From Odobenus rosmarus divergens (Eukaryota; Chordata; Mammalia; Carnivora; Odobenidae): a DNA stretch of 64,000 nt. Below the pieces are notes generated by a model, which did not search any database, had not been told where the DNA came from, and was given only the letters and a program-made list of their open reading frames with translations. The DNA lies in assembly GCF_000321225.1 (NCBI RefSeq), contig NW_004451408.1, positions 726,507-790,506 of the forward strand. Direction: 5' to 3'. The position numbers and the translations under genes were made by a program. This document shows, piece after piece, positions 24,701-39,700 of the stretch (positions are counted from its first letter, which is position 1; the number at the start of each line of letters is the position of its first letter).

Positions 24701-27700
24701 ATGCAACAATTAAAAATTTAACATTTAAAATAATTCTTGTGTTATTCTTTCTTAGCACTTCTCTGCTGTGGTAAAATATATATAACATAAAATTCACCAT
24801 TTTAACCATTTTTACACATACAGTGCTGTGGCATTTTGTGCACTGTTGTACAACCATCACCAGCAACCATCTAGAGTACTTTTTCATCTTTTCCAGCTGT
24901 AACTCCACACCTATTAAGCACTAACTCTCCATTCACCCCTCTCCTAATCCCTGGTACCTACCCTGCTCCTTTCTTTCTACTTCTCAGTCTCTACTATGAC
25001 TACTCTAAGTACCTAATATAAAAGGAACCATACAACATTTGTCCTTTTGTGTCTGAACTTATTTCACTTAGCATGAGGTCTTTAAGGTTCACCCCCATGT
25101 TGTACCATCTATCACTATTTCCTCCCTTTCTAATTACATTGTATGTAACACATTTTGTTTATCCACTCATCTGTTGGTGGATGCTTGGATTGCTATCACC
25201 TTTTGGCTACTGTGAATAATGGTTCAATGAACGTGGATGTACAAATATATTTTTGAGTCCCTGCTTTCACTTATTTTGGGTATAAACCCAGAAGTGGAGT
25301 TTCTGGATCATATGATATAATGTTTAATTTTGGAGGAATCACCATACCATTTTCCACAGCAATGGCACCATTCTACATTTCCTACCAGCAATGAGAAAGA
25401 ATTCCAATTTTCCCACATCCTCACTAACACTGGTTATTTTGGGTTTTTTTGATAACAGCTATCATATGAGTGTAAGGTGGGATCTCAGGGTGGTTTTGAC
25501 GTGCATTTCCCTATTGATTAATGATGTTGAACATATTTTCATGTGCTTATTGGCCACTAGTCTATCTTCTTTGGTGAAATGTCTGTTCATGCCCTTTGTC
25601 CATTTTTAAATCAGTTTGTTTGGTTTTTTTGTTGCTGAGTTGTAAGAGTCTTTATATATTCTGGGTAGCAATCCCTTATGAGATACTTGACTTACTCCCA
25701 TTCCTTGGGTTGCCTTTTCATCTGTTGATAGTGTCCTTTAATGCACAAAAGCTTTTAATTTTCATGAGTCTAGCTTTATTTATTTTTTCTTTTGTTGCCG
25801 GGCTTTCATGTCCAAGAAATCATTGCCAAATCAAATGTCACGATACTTTTTCCCAATGTTTTCTTCAAGGAGTTTTAGTTCTTGTGTTTAGTTTTTTCCT
25901 TAATTTCTTTCCATAAAAGAATTTATGGAAATTAAATAAAGAGAAAGGATGTGTCTCCTGTTTTTATTCCTAGTTCATTAATCCATAATGGTTCTGATAA
26001 GCCATTCTTGTCAGGTTCTCAGTTCTAATATTTCTCCTGAGGGCCAAAAATCATAAAACCTCTGCATTACAATGTTAAGTGCTAAATGACTTTTGCCTAA
26101 TTCTCAAGTCATGCCAGAAAATCTGAAGTTGTTTCCCTTTCAAAAAAAAGATAAAATGCACTGATAAAATGACTCCATTTTAAGTTTTACAGCATACTGG
26201 CTTTCATCACTTTAAAAGGAATCCTTACATTTAATATCCTGTTACCATCAAAGTGGATCTTTAGAAAAAGATCTCTCTTTAAGGGCCTTCTATGTTTCTA
26301 TGATCAGTAACAAAGCTTTCTGAAAATAAAGCCTTTAGCATGAATTTCCAAGCATTGTTCAATCAATGAAAAGCTATAATAACAGGAAAACACAATTAAA
26401 GTACTGTGAGAACTTCAATCTTCTCCAATGAACATTCACTGTTATTTATTGATAATGCACCTTTACATACTTCAAGGTTATCACATTGGTTCCACATACA
26501 TATACTTCCCAAGCAGACCTTACAAAGCTCAGAGGCCCAGAGACAAGAAGGAATTTCAAGAAGTAAACCTAGAAACTCCCAAGTATTAATTAAATAGAGT
26601 ATACTTACATACTTACTAGATATTTCTGCATCTTCACAAAATAATTCATTCAAATACCTGTAATACCCAGTTCATTTCCCTTACTATAGATCAGTGACTT
26701 GACCCTACCTACATAAGGAAAATGCAAAAAATAAGAGAGGAAGTAAAAAGGAAGTTTGCTCCTGACAGCCATTTTTTTCTTTCCCCTCCTCCAGAGGCAA
26801 AAATAACACTTAAGAGCTAATGCCTCTGAATATAATGGGGGCTGGAGTTGGTCATTTGTTAATTAACAAAATGCAAGGATACATTTCAATCAACTCTTTC
26901 CTAAGGGATCCAAATTGCTATCTATCCTTTTGATTCATGTGTCTGTCATTTTTTTCCTGCCCTTACCACCCCTATATTTTGATGGTCCCTTAAGCTGTAC
27001 AGGTTTTGTTTTGTTTCACCTGTTGGGGGTAGGGTGTAGGAGGTGAAAAAGAGTTTAAATTAATTGTGCTAATTTGGAGGATCTGGAAAAGAGGCAACTG
27101 TATTTATACATCCTCAATCAAAAATATCTGAAACCATTCTCTTCAACTGAATCGTGGATCACCGGGAGTGGAATGGAATAAGTCTAGACAGTCAAATCAG
27201 CCTAACCAACCCTGGCTTGCCAGGAAGCACCAGATATCTCACACAAACTATCCTCACATTCAGTATAGCAGAATAAACATTCCTGGTACTAAGTGTTTTA
27301 TTTATTTATCAGTTACTGATAACATCTGTTTAAAATACCTTTCTCTCAAATTGACAGTATACAATAAAACTAGGGGACTTTAACACCCCACTTACATCAA
27401 TGGATACATCTTCCGGAAAGAAATCAACAAGGAAACAATGGCTTTGAATGACACCAACAGTGGCCTAGAACAGATGGACCTAACAGATATATACAGAATA
27501 TTCCATCCAAAAACAGAATACATATTCTTCTCAAGTGCACATAAAATATTCCCCAGGATAGATCACATGTTAGGCCACAAAACAACTCTTGATTTAAAAG
27601 ACTGAAATCATGGGGCACCCGGGTGGCTCAGTTGGCTAAGCATCTGTCTCTTGGTTTCGGCTCAGGTCATGGTCTCAGGATTGTGGGATTGAGCCCTGTG

Positions 27701-30700
27701 TCAGGCTCCTCACGGAGTAAGAAGCCTGCTTGGGACTTTCTCTGTCCCTCTCCCTCTTCTCCCCCCCCCAACTCTCTCTCTCTAAAAAATAAATAAATAA
27801 AAATAAAATAAAAAGCTTTTATGCAGTGAAGGAAACGTTAGAATAATGAAAGGCAACCTACAGAATGGGAGAGGATATTTGTAAGTGATGTATTTGATAA
27901 GAGGTTAACATCCAAAATAGATAAAGAACTCATACAACTCAACAGCAAAAAACAACAACAAAAACCTAAACTAAACAGTACAATTAAAAAGGGGGCAGAG
28001 GACCCAAACAGACATTTTTCGAAAGAAGACAAACAGGTGACCAGAAGACACATGAAAAGATACACATCACTAACCATCAGGGAAATGCAAATCACAATCA
28101 CAACGAGATATCTCTTCATACCTGTCAAAATGGCTGAAACCAAAAAGACAAGAAACAACAAATGTTGGCAAGGATATGGAGAAAAGAGAACTGTCATGCA
28201 CCGTCGGTGGGAATGTAAAATGGTGTAGCCATAATGGAAAACAGTGTGGAGGTTACTCAAAAAATTAAAAATAGAAGTACCATACAATCCAGTAATTCCA
28301 CCTCTTGGTATTTTTCTGAAGAAAATTAAAATATGAACACACTGGAATGTTGCTTTTTATCCTCAGAGGAAAAAAAATGTATCTATCATCCCTTCCTTCC
28401 TTAAGACTTCGTAGGTATCTCTGGTTAGCTGACTTATTTATGCCACAGGTGTTAACTAAATCACCCCTAATCTCTCCCCAGGGTGACTGCATTAAAAAGA
28501 AACAAATAAAAATTTGTGTATGTAAGTGTGTATACATACACATGCACTCACACACACATAAGATAATAGAAGGGACTTTCAGTAGCCCATATCTCAAATT
28601 ATACCATGCAGACTAACATCTTCTTCACAAATTTAAAGTGATCTCTGACATACAATGGAGATGAAAATCATAATTATTATATTCTATTTTAACCTTCTGT
28701 TTCTCTCATTTCCATATCTCTACCTGAAAGAGAGAAAAGGAGAGAGGAAGAAATGAAATATTTTAAACACCCCCTTCTAAAACAACTGCCTTGGGGCGCC
28801 TGGGTGGCTCAGTTGTTGGGCGTCTGCCTTCGGCTCGGGTCATGATCCCGGGGTCCTGGGATCAAGCCCCGCAACGGGCTCCCTGCTCAGCGGGGAGTCT
28901 GCTCTCCCTCTGCCTTTCTCTCTCTCTCTCTCTCTCTCTCCTGAATAAATAAATAAAATCTTTAAAAAAAAAAAAAATAAAACAACTGCCTTTCACCAAA
29001 GTTGCAATGAAGAAACAGAATGACTAGCTAAACTGAGTAAGAGAAGAAAGAAGGAAAATAATAGACAAAAAGAATTAATCATTAGTAATTTACCACTCTT
29101 TGAAATAGCATTTCCAATTTTTAATAAGTATGTATTTAATCAATATGCTACATACCTGTAAGACTGCATTCTCACTAAGAGGCATTATCTTATTTTTACT
29201 CTTTTGCTCTTGTGGATCCTCTCTGAATTTGAACACAAGTTGAATCTCAGGAGAAGGTGTGTCTAGAATGAAACATAATCATAAATCACTTGCAAGTTTT
29301 ATTGCTCTGCTCTGACAAGGACTCCATGATTTTACAGAAACTACAAATGTCATTAAAAATTATTTTGTAAATTATAATTTCCTAACTGCCACTTTTATAT
29401 ATCAAAGTTTTTAAGTTATTAATTTCAAAGAAACACATATACTATATTGGAATAAAACAATACTTGATATTTGTTTCAGGTTGAATGAATGCAAAGGATA
29501 CATAGAGACAATATAAAGACCTAAACCTCCCTACAGGGAATACTTTCTTCTTTTTTAATTCTGTGTGAGGTCATTTTTAAAAACTCATAATGCTGGGGCA
29601 CCAGGATGGCTCAGTTGTTAAGCGTCTGCCTTCGGCTCAGGTCATGATCCCAGGGTCCTGGGATTGAGCCCTGCATTGGGCTCCCTGCTCCGCAGGAAGC
29701 CTGCTTCTCCCTCTCCCACTCCCCACTGCGTGTGTTCCCTCTCTCGCTGTGTCACTCTGTGTCAAATAAATAAATATTTTAAAAATAAAAAAATAAAAAT
29801 AAAAACTCATAATGCTAGTATATAATCCAAAAACAGAGTTTGTATTTTTAAGATGGGAAAGTGAGCTCATATTTTAACTTTTCTTCCCTTCCTGGTTCCT
29901 AAGAAGAATCCAAAGAAATTAGTTGTTTTTTGAAATTCGTTTTAAAAGAAAATCTGAAGCAGCAATGAGAAAAAAGGAAATATACCCGCTATAGGTCAGA
30001 AGATGAGAATGGATTAAAGGGAAACCAAACATTGGTAAACAGTGTGTCACTCTACATGGGAAAAGGAGCAGCTCCTTCAGAAATAACTATATGGATTTCT
30101 TCCATGAGAGTCTCAGAAAACCACTCAGCTCAGAGCAAATCCCACCAAACAAAGATGAAAGAGGGTACGCTGGAAGATCTCAAGGGGTAGTCTCCTACTT
30201 CACTGAGATTGCTATTTGTTCCAAAGGAGCTCAGAATGAATGCTACAGCCAGTTACTTTGTGTAGGAGGATATCATCCCTACCAGATAAAGAAATGTACT
30301 AAAAACTAAGGCTGATAAAATAATGTAGTGATGGTACATTACTAAATATAGTCAAATAGAACAATGAAACAAGTAGAAAACAGGCCTATATATATCTGGG
30401 AATTTAATATAAAATAATAATGGTATTTATTTTTTTAAAATTTTATTTATTTATTTGACAGAGGGAGATACAGCGAGAGAGGGAACACAAGCAGGGGAGC
30501 GGGAGAGGGAGAAGCAGGCTTCCCGCCTAGCAGGGAGCCCGATGCGGGGCTAGATCCCAGGACCCTGGGATCATAACCTGAGCCACAGGCAGATGCTCAA
30601 GGACTGAGCCACCCAGGCACCCCAATAATGGTATTTTAAACAGTGACAACAAGATGAATAAATATAACAAAGGTAACTAAAGGTAAAAGAAAAACCTTTA

Positions 30701-33700
30701 TGGTCTTGTGGTAGGTAAAATATTTCCAAGTTTGAAAAAACCAAGAAACCCCAGAAGAAAAGACTGACAGGTTTTACTATATAAAAACTTAAGGGCACCT
30801 GGGTGGCTTAGTCGGTTAAGCATCTGCCTTCAGCTCAGGTCATGATCTCAGGGTCCGGGGATCGAGCCCTGCATCGGGCTCCCTGCCCAGCAGGGAGTCT
30901 GCTTCTCCCTCTCCCTCTGCCCTTTCCCTCATGCCATCACCCCCCGCCACCCGCTCATGCTCACTCTTTCTCTCTCAAATAAAATCTTAAAAAAAAAAAA
31001 AACCTAGGGATGCCTGGGTGGCTCAGTCAGTTAAGTGTCTGCCTTCAGCTCAGGTCATGATCCCAGGGTCCTGGGATCGAGTCCCACATTGGGCTCCTTG
31101 CTCAGCAGGGAGTCTGCTTCTCCCTGTGCCTGCTCGGCCTGCCACTCCCCCCACCTGTGCTCTCTCTCTGACAAATAAATAAATAAAATCTTTAAAAAAT
31201 AAAAATAAATAAAAATTTAAAAAACCTTAAAATTTCTGCATACAAAATATATCATGAATAACATCAAAAGTTAACTAGGGAACTGAATGAAACTATTGCA
31301 ACATATATATGACAAAGTTTTATTATCTTTAATATATAAAATGGTCTTATAAATCAATAATAAAATGAGAATAATTTAGGAGACAAATAAGGCAATTCAC
31401 ATACACAAAAACTATGAATACTCAATATTAAAATATGTCTAACCTTGGTATTCTTCAAAAATGCAAATTAAAATAATCAGATACTTTTTATTTAGTAGTT
31501 TGGCAAAGACTGAATATATCCTTTGTTGGATCTAAAGGAAAAAGCCATCTTTTTTAGGGGTAATATGTGTCAAGATCTGACATGTGTCCATCCTTTAAAA
31601 ACAAATCTAATTTTAGCTAGTTATACTAAGGAAATAATCAGAAAAGCAGGCAAAGTTGTAAATATTAGAATATTCACATTTATTACAGTATTGAGAAATA
31701 CCAAAAATATTATCAATTCATTAAATAAGGGTACATTCATACAGAATAACATGTAGCAATTTAAAAGGTTGAGGAAGATCAGTATAACAAGGAAAGAAAT
31801 ATATTTAACACAATACCAATTATGAAAAAAGATATTCATAATGGCATACAAAAGTCTAGAAAAATATATAAATACTAAATACTGGCAATTGTTGAGAGTG
31901 GAATCATAGGGAAGAGTAGGGGGTGGGACCTTATACTTTCTACATTATATAATTTTGTATTTAGAAAATTGTTATTCATTTAATAATTAGCAAAAGTAAT
32001 AAAAGTCTATCAGTTTGGAAAAGGAAAGAAAAAGAAGAAGGAAAGCAAAGAAAAAACTTGGTTGGAATACTAAAACATACCTCTTACTTCTTCCTAGTGG
32101 TACTTTATATAACATAAGAGCACATTCTGGAAACTACTATTACACATTGCCTCTTCCAACTACATGTAGGAAAAATCCCTCCAAGATGAAACTGCAACTT
32201 GCCTTTGGAGTACCAAGTAAGATGATGTACAGTGAAAAGACTCTGTGAGCTTATATATAAAAGATCTTTGTGGTGTTTAGGAAATTTTTCTTTTTTTCCA
32301 TACCTATTTTCAGACATCCTTGAAAATAAAAAATCGTTCACAAGAAGAAAGCATAAAAGGAAATAATGTACCCCTTAAACAGCTACTGCAAAATTTATCT
32401 TTTTGAACAGTGATGATCAGTGATATGTTTTTCTAGAAGCATTTAAACTGACCTGGAAGTGGACTCAGGAAGTAGAGAAAATTGGTAGGTAAAAGGTACT
32501 TTCAAAAAATATATATACCACATATCAGTGAAATCATACGGTATTTGCCTTTTTCAGTCTGACTTCTTTCATTGAGCATAATACCCTCTCAGTCCAACCA
32601 TGTTGTCACAAATGGCATGATCTCATCCTTTTCATGGTTGTGTACTATTCCACTATATACACATACCACATCTTCTTTATCCATCTGTCTATCAATGAAC
32701 ACTTAGGTTACTTCCATATCCTGGCTACTGTAAATAATGCTGCAATAAGCATAAGAGTGCACATATTTTTTTGACAGTGTTTTTATTTTCTTTGGGTAAA
32801 TACCCAGTAGTGGAATTACTGGATATGTTATTACTATTTTTAATTTTTTGAGGAATCTCCACACTGTCTTCTATTGCAGTTGTACCAATTTACCAATGTA
32901 CCAATTACCACTATCAGGACACAAGGGTTCCTTTTTTCTCTATATCCTCACCAACACTTGTTATTTCTTGTCTTTTTGATTTTAGCCATTCTGACAGGTC
33001 TAAGGTGATAACGCTTTGTGATTTTGATTTGCATTTCCCTGACGGTTAGTGATATTGAGCATCTTTTCATATATCTGGTTGGCCATCTGTATGTCTTCTT
33101 TAAAACAAATGTCTATTCGGGTCCTCTGCCCATTTTTTACTTGGATTGTTTTTTAGGTATCGAGTTGTATAAGTCATATACATTTTAGAAATTAACCCCT
33201 TATCAGATATATCATTTGCAAATCTCTTCTCCCATTAAGTAGGTTGCCTTTCATTATGTTGATGATTTCCTTTATTGCAGGAAAGTTTATTTTGATGTAG
33301 TTCCAATAGCTTATTTTTGCTTTTGTTTCCCTTGTTTTTGGAGACATAACTAGCTAGAAAAATGCTGCTAGGGCCAATGTCAGAAAAATTACTGCCTGTG
33401 TTCTCTTCTAGGGTTTTTATGGTTTCAGGTCTTACAATTAAGTCTTTAATCCATTTGAGTTTATTGTTGTGTATGGTGTAAGAAATTAGTCCAGTTTCAT
33501 TCTTTTGCTTGTAGCTGTCCAGTTACCGTTTTTGAAAAGACTGTATTTTTCCCATTGCACATTCTTGCCTAATTTGTCATAGATTAATTGACCCTAAAAG
33601 TGTGGGTTTATTTCTGGGTTCTCTATTCTGTTCCATCAATCTTTTGTGCCAGGACTATACTGTTTTGATTACTACAGCTTTGTAGTATATCTTGAAATCT

Positions 33701-36700
33701 GGGATTGTGACACTTCCAGCTTTATTCTTTCTCAAGACTGCTTTGGCTATTCAGGCTCTTTTGTGGCTCTATACATATTAGCATTTGTTCTAGTTCTGTA
33801 AAAAATGTTGTTGGTATTTCGATAAGCATTCATTGACTCTGTAAGTTGCTTTGGGTAACATGGACATTTTAACAATATTAATTCTTCCAATCCATGATCA
33901 TGGAATATCTTTCTATTTGTGTCATCTCCAACTTCTTTCATCAGTATTTCATAGTTTCCAGAATATAGGTCTTTCACCTCCTTGGTTAAGTTTACTCGTA
34001 GGTGTTTTATTCTTTTTGCTGCAATTATGAATGGGATTGTTTTCTCAATTTCTCTTTCTGCTACTTTGTTATTAGTGTATAATAAGCCAGACTAAGAAAG
34101 ACAAATACCATATGATTTCACTCATACAGGGAATCTAAAAAACAGAACAAACGAATACACAAACACACAAAAAAGGCTGAGCCAGACCTAGAAATACAGA
34201 GAACAAACAGGTGGTTGCTAGAGGAGACAGGGGTTGGGAAAATGGACAAAATGAGTGAAAGGGAGTGGAAGATACAGGTTTCCAGCTATGGAATAAATAA
34301 GTCACAGTAATAAAAGGCATAGCACAGGGAATATAGTCAATAATATTGTAATAACACTGTATGTGATAGATGGTACTAAAACTGTGGTGAGCCTACCATA
34401 ATCCATAAATCACTATAATGTACACCTGAAACTAATGTAACATCATGCATCAACTATACTCAAATTTAAAAAATTAAATATATATAAATATACCAAGGAT
34501 ATTTGGTATTTCATTCTGAAATAATCAGACTGGTTATTAAAAAGTACTATTCACTTTTGTAAATAAACAAGTTCTAGGGTTAAGCTGGAAATTTTTGTAA
34601 GGAGAAGAGCTATCTGGGTGTCACTTGTGTATCTCTGAAGGCCTCTCTAGGAGTCATAAACATCTTCCAGAAGTTATAATTCCCTTTGCTATCCTTATAG
34701 TAATAGACCTTAGTAGACCTTAGGGTCTATTACAGATGAGTATAAGAAACTAATTCTGTGTAAAGTTAAAAACAAAACTAACCATAAAAGGAGAAGCTGA
34801 TAGAATAATAATACTTGGCAAATTAAAGGGACTACTTAGTGAAAAAAAATCATTTCTCACCTTTGTACATTCCACTTATACCAGGATGGAGACTGAACTC
34901 AGATCTAAGAGATGTGTCTTGATCAAAGAGCAACCTTTCAAATACCAAAACAGAAGATACAGATTATGTTTCCTAAACATAGACTAACAATTTAACCACA
35001 ATTTTTTATTACATCTAAACTTGCTAAAATTCTTAGTTACACCACACTATTAATATCTATACCAAAATATTTTTTCAGATGTGTACCCTTTAATTAAAAA
35101 TTTATATAAAATGAAATATAAAGACTTATTTATATGGTCAAGTTTATTTTTATAATACCATGTTATTTCTGAATACTCGGGAGTAAGGAATGAATATCAA
35201 TATAGTTTCTGAACAGAGATGAAATGAGATGATTTGAGGCAACAGTGCTGGTTGGTTTTCTCCTTCACATTTGTCTATACCACAGAGAATTTGAGATTAA
35301 AGTCCCAGGACTGAATCTGAATGTATATTTTCAGAATACAAAATGATAGAATTCCTTCAGATTTTGGATTCACTTCCATGTTCTAAGCAGCACCAAGGTA
35401 ATAAAGAGAGAAGACACACAGTCCATGCCCTCAAGAAGCTTCAAATCCAGTGACAAATACAAAACTAAAAAACAGCAATGATATGCCATGGTGAGTATGC
35501 TAGTAGGCAGACTTTAAGTGTTTATCTTTTCTGTTTAAAAAAAAAAAAAAAACCCTACAGAATTCAAAAATAGGCAAAGAACTTGAAAAGAAATTTATCC
35601 AAAGAAAATGTACAAATGGCTAACAACAACGCAAAAAGATGCTCAACATTACTGAATATTAGGAAAATGCAAATCAAAACCACAGTGAGATACCCTATCA
35701 CATCCATTAGGTTATGATCAAAAACAAAAAACAAAAACAAAACAGAAAATAACAAGTGCATTGCTGGTGGGAATGTAAAATGGTACAACCACTGTGGAAA
35801 ACAGTATGGTTGTTCATCAAAAAAGAGATCTTTAACCACCATTTGATCTAGTAATTCCATTTCCGGGTACACAAAGTAACTGAAAGCAGAGATTTGAAGA
35901 TATCTGCACACTCCTGTTCAGAGAAGCATTACTCACAGGAGCCAAAAGGTGGAAGCAACCCAAGTGTTCATCAACAGATTAAGTGGATAAACAAAATGCA
36001 GTACATACATGAAATGGAGTATTATTCAGCCTTAAAAAGGAAGCTTGCCATGTTGTGAAACACTCTGCGGAGAACCCCATATAGCATGAAACCAAGGGAG
36101 GCCTCCAGTTAACCATCAGAGAGAACTGAATCTTAACAAGCACTATACAGGAAGTGAATCCTTCTCAAGACTAGAGGGGCGCCTGGGTGGCTCAGTCAGT
36201 TAAGCGTCTGCCTTCTGCTAAGGTCATGATCCTGGAGTCCTAAGCTCCGCATTGGACTCCCTGCTCAGTGAGGAGTCTGCTTCTCCCTCTGCCTTTCAGC
36301 CCACTTGGGCTCTCTCTCAAATAAATAAATAAAATCTCTAACAACAACAACAACAACAACAAAAAGACTAGAACTAGAGACGAATGCAGCCTTGTGAGTC
36401 TGTGAGCCTGATGACCCAGTTAAGCCACTCCTGAATTTCTGACCCACAGAAACTACAAGATAATAAATGTTTGCTGTTATAAGTTGCTAAGTTTTGGACT
36501 AAGGTTTTCTACAGCAAAGGAAAACTAAACAGATTGTAGCCACATTTCCCCAACTATTTGTTTTTAGTTGTTTTGTTCAAATTAAGATCCAAACAAGGTG
36601 GCCACATTGCTTTTGGTTGCTGTATCTAAGTATCTTTTTAAATATATAAATTACCCACCCCCACTGCAATTTAATAGTTGAAGTAACTGGACTGTTTTTT

Positions 36701-39700
36701 TCCTGCAGTCTCCCACATTTTGAATTTTCTAACTGCATGTCATTTAACATGTTCCTCTATCCCATATACTTCCTATAAACTGGTTATTAGAGCTAGAAGT
36801 TTTATCTATCAAGTTAACTGGGGGTGGGAGGCATGTGTGTACTTCCTACAGGAAATAATAAAGTATGTATTGAGAAAGGTAGTCTTGTGCATAGTCTTTC
36901 AGCCCCCCTTCAGCGTTGGGCCTAGAACACTTTCTTACCAAGATTTAGAGTCCTCCCAGCCTGTGCTGGACTTATTACCTTGAATGAGAATACCTTTCCC
37001 AGTTTCAGACTTGGTGTGTACTCCTTTGCTGTGAAAGTCTGTGTGTCATAGGTTACCTGGAAAACCCCACTAACATATATGTCCTCTGTTGGGACAAGAT
37101 GAAGTCATTCTGTGGCACAAGAGGAGTGTGTACAGACCAATGGCCTGCATCAACTGTAGAGAGTGACTGCTAGCTGTGGGAGCCAATACCTCCTACTGAA
37201 ACTGATCTTGTTTTGTCTCTTCTCTATGTGAATAAAGTATTGTTCTAGCCTGCCACCACCTAGATCTTGGACTTCCAGCCTCCAGAACCATAAGAAAATG
37301 CATTTCTGTTGGCTAAGCCATCCAGTCTGTGGTATTTTTATGGCAGCCTGAGCAAACTAATACACAACTAGTCTTCCCTAGCTTCCCAAAATAAGATATC
37401 ATATCATATTTAGATATCATATAATATTTAGAGTCCACAATACTAGTATTATCATTAACAGTATGATTACTGAAGTTACTTTGCAATTATTTATGTCCTT
37501 GGAGTATATCTTACCTGGCATGTATAGATTAATTCTATGTTTAAAAGGCACTTAGTTCCTTTTGGTGTAATTATGCCATCAAGTCAATATATAATTAGAT
37601 TCACCTGTTTAATCTTGCTTTTTAGAAAGTTTTTCATGCTGGTTTAATTTTGTTTTATAATTATGTAAACCATAAATGTATAAGACAAGATCTATTTAGA
37701 GAAGTCTAGTCTTGTCTAGTCTTTTCACCCATCTGTTCTCTCACTTCCCATTTTTTAAAATTGTATGGTTTATCCTTCCAATGTGTTTTTGAAAATATAA
37801 GCGATATGAGTATACATGCCATCACCCAGTCTTAGGTAAGCAGTAACATTCTATATATACCTCTTTACTTTTTTTTTTTTCTTAACAATAAATCCAGTAG
37901 ATTGATCAGTCTAGGGGAAAGAGACTTTCTTCATTCCTCTTTATTAATTCATAGTATACCACTGTGTGGATTCTCACACACTTTTTAAAAAATATTTATT
38001 CATCTAAGTAATCTCTATACCCAACATGGGGCTTGAACTCACAACCCTGAAATTAAGAGTCACACTTCCAACTGAGCCAGCTAGGCACTCCTATTCTCAG
38101 TTTTAAAAGCTTCGTAAAAGATGATTGTGGAAGTTTAAAAAAAAAAAAATGGGGAGAGAGTAAGAAAATTTACAGAACTACCTTGTTTTCCATTCCCAAA
38201 CACAAATATACATCACATATATAATCTCACATTATGAAGAAAGAACAGGTTACTAAGAAAAATAAGTCACCATTAACAACAACAACAACAAAACCCCTAT
38301 CTCCTAATAGTTCTCAGCACCAGCAAAACTAATAATGAAAAGGACTCCAGTCCTTAATCTAACACACCCTCTGTGAGAGTCAATGCTGGCTCCTGTTATA
38401 GGAGAAAAAGCATCTTTTTTGGCTCAATTACTACTGGCCATTACCAAGGATTGAAAATTTTATTATTCAAATAGGGGTAATACCATTACTATAGCACATT
38501 TTTCTAAGAAATAAAAATATCTGGGGATGCCTGGGTGGCTCAGTTGGTTTAGTGTCTTCCTTCGGCTCAGGTCACGATCCCAGGGTCCTGGGATGGAGTC
38601 CCACATCAGGCTTCTTGCTCGGCAGAGAGCCTGCTTCTACTTCTGCCTGCAGCTCCCCCTGTTTGTGCTCGTGCTCTCTCTCTCTCCACCCCCCGCTGAC
38701 AAATAAAATCTTAAAGGGAGCCTGGGTGGCTCAGTTGGTTAAGCAACTGCCTTCGGCTCCCGGGATCGAGTCCCACATCGGGCTCCCTGCTCAGCAGGGA
38801 GTCTGCTTCTCCCTCTGACCCTCTTCCCTCTCGTGCTCTCTACCTCTCATTCTCTCTCTCAAATAAATAAATAAAATCTTTAAAAAAATAAAATAAAATA
38901 AAATCTTAAAAAAAAAAAGAAGTAAAAAAACCTATTCATCTTAATGCCCCTAAAAGTCAGAATTATTTTACTTTTTAAAATTTTTGAGAATTTTTTTTAA
39001 TCTAAAAATAACACAAAAAAGGCAGAAAGGAATTGTGGATGCTAATGGGACTGTTCTATATCTTCATTGTGGTAATGGTTATTACACAACTGTATGTGTT
39101 TATCAAAACACACAGAACTGTACATTAAAAAGAATGAATTTTGCATCTTAATAAAAAAGTGAAAAAAGTAACACGATGATGTTAATTTTCCATTAAGTAA
39201 ATTTATAAATTTAACTTTATACCAATAAAAGTACCAAGACTTTTTATTGAACTAGACAACTGATTCTAAAGTTCATGTGGTAAAATAAATAAGAACAGCC
39301 AGGAAAATGTTTTAAAATAACAGTAAGGAGGTAATAACCTACAGGACATTAAAATATTTTGGGATATAAAATGTTTTTAAAATGTGAAGCTAGCACATAA
39401 AATGACAGACCAATGAACAGAATAAAATCTCCTAAATAAACTCACATATATGTAAGAATTTAGTATATTTAAAAGGTGGCATCTCAAATCAGAGAAAAAG
39501 ATAGGATTTTTTTAAAAGAAATATTGGGACAATGAAGGAGACATCTGGAAAATAATTTAGTTGGATCTATACTTGACACTGTACTCCAGAAAAATCCCAC
39601 ATGAATCAAAATGTAAATTTTTTTTGAAAAAAAATTTTTTTTTAATTTGACAGAGAGAGAGACAGCGAGAGAGGGAACACAAGCAGGGGGAGTGGGAGAG

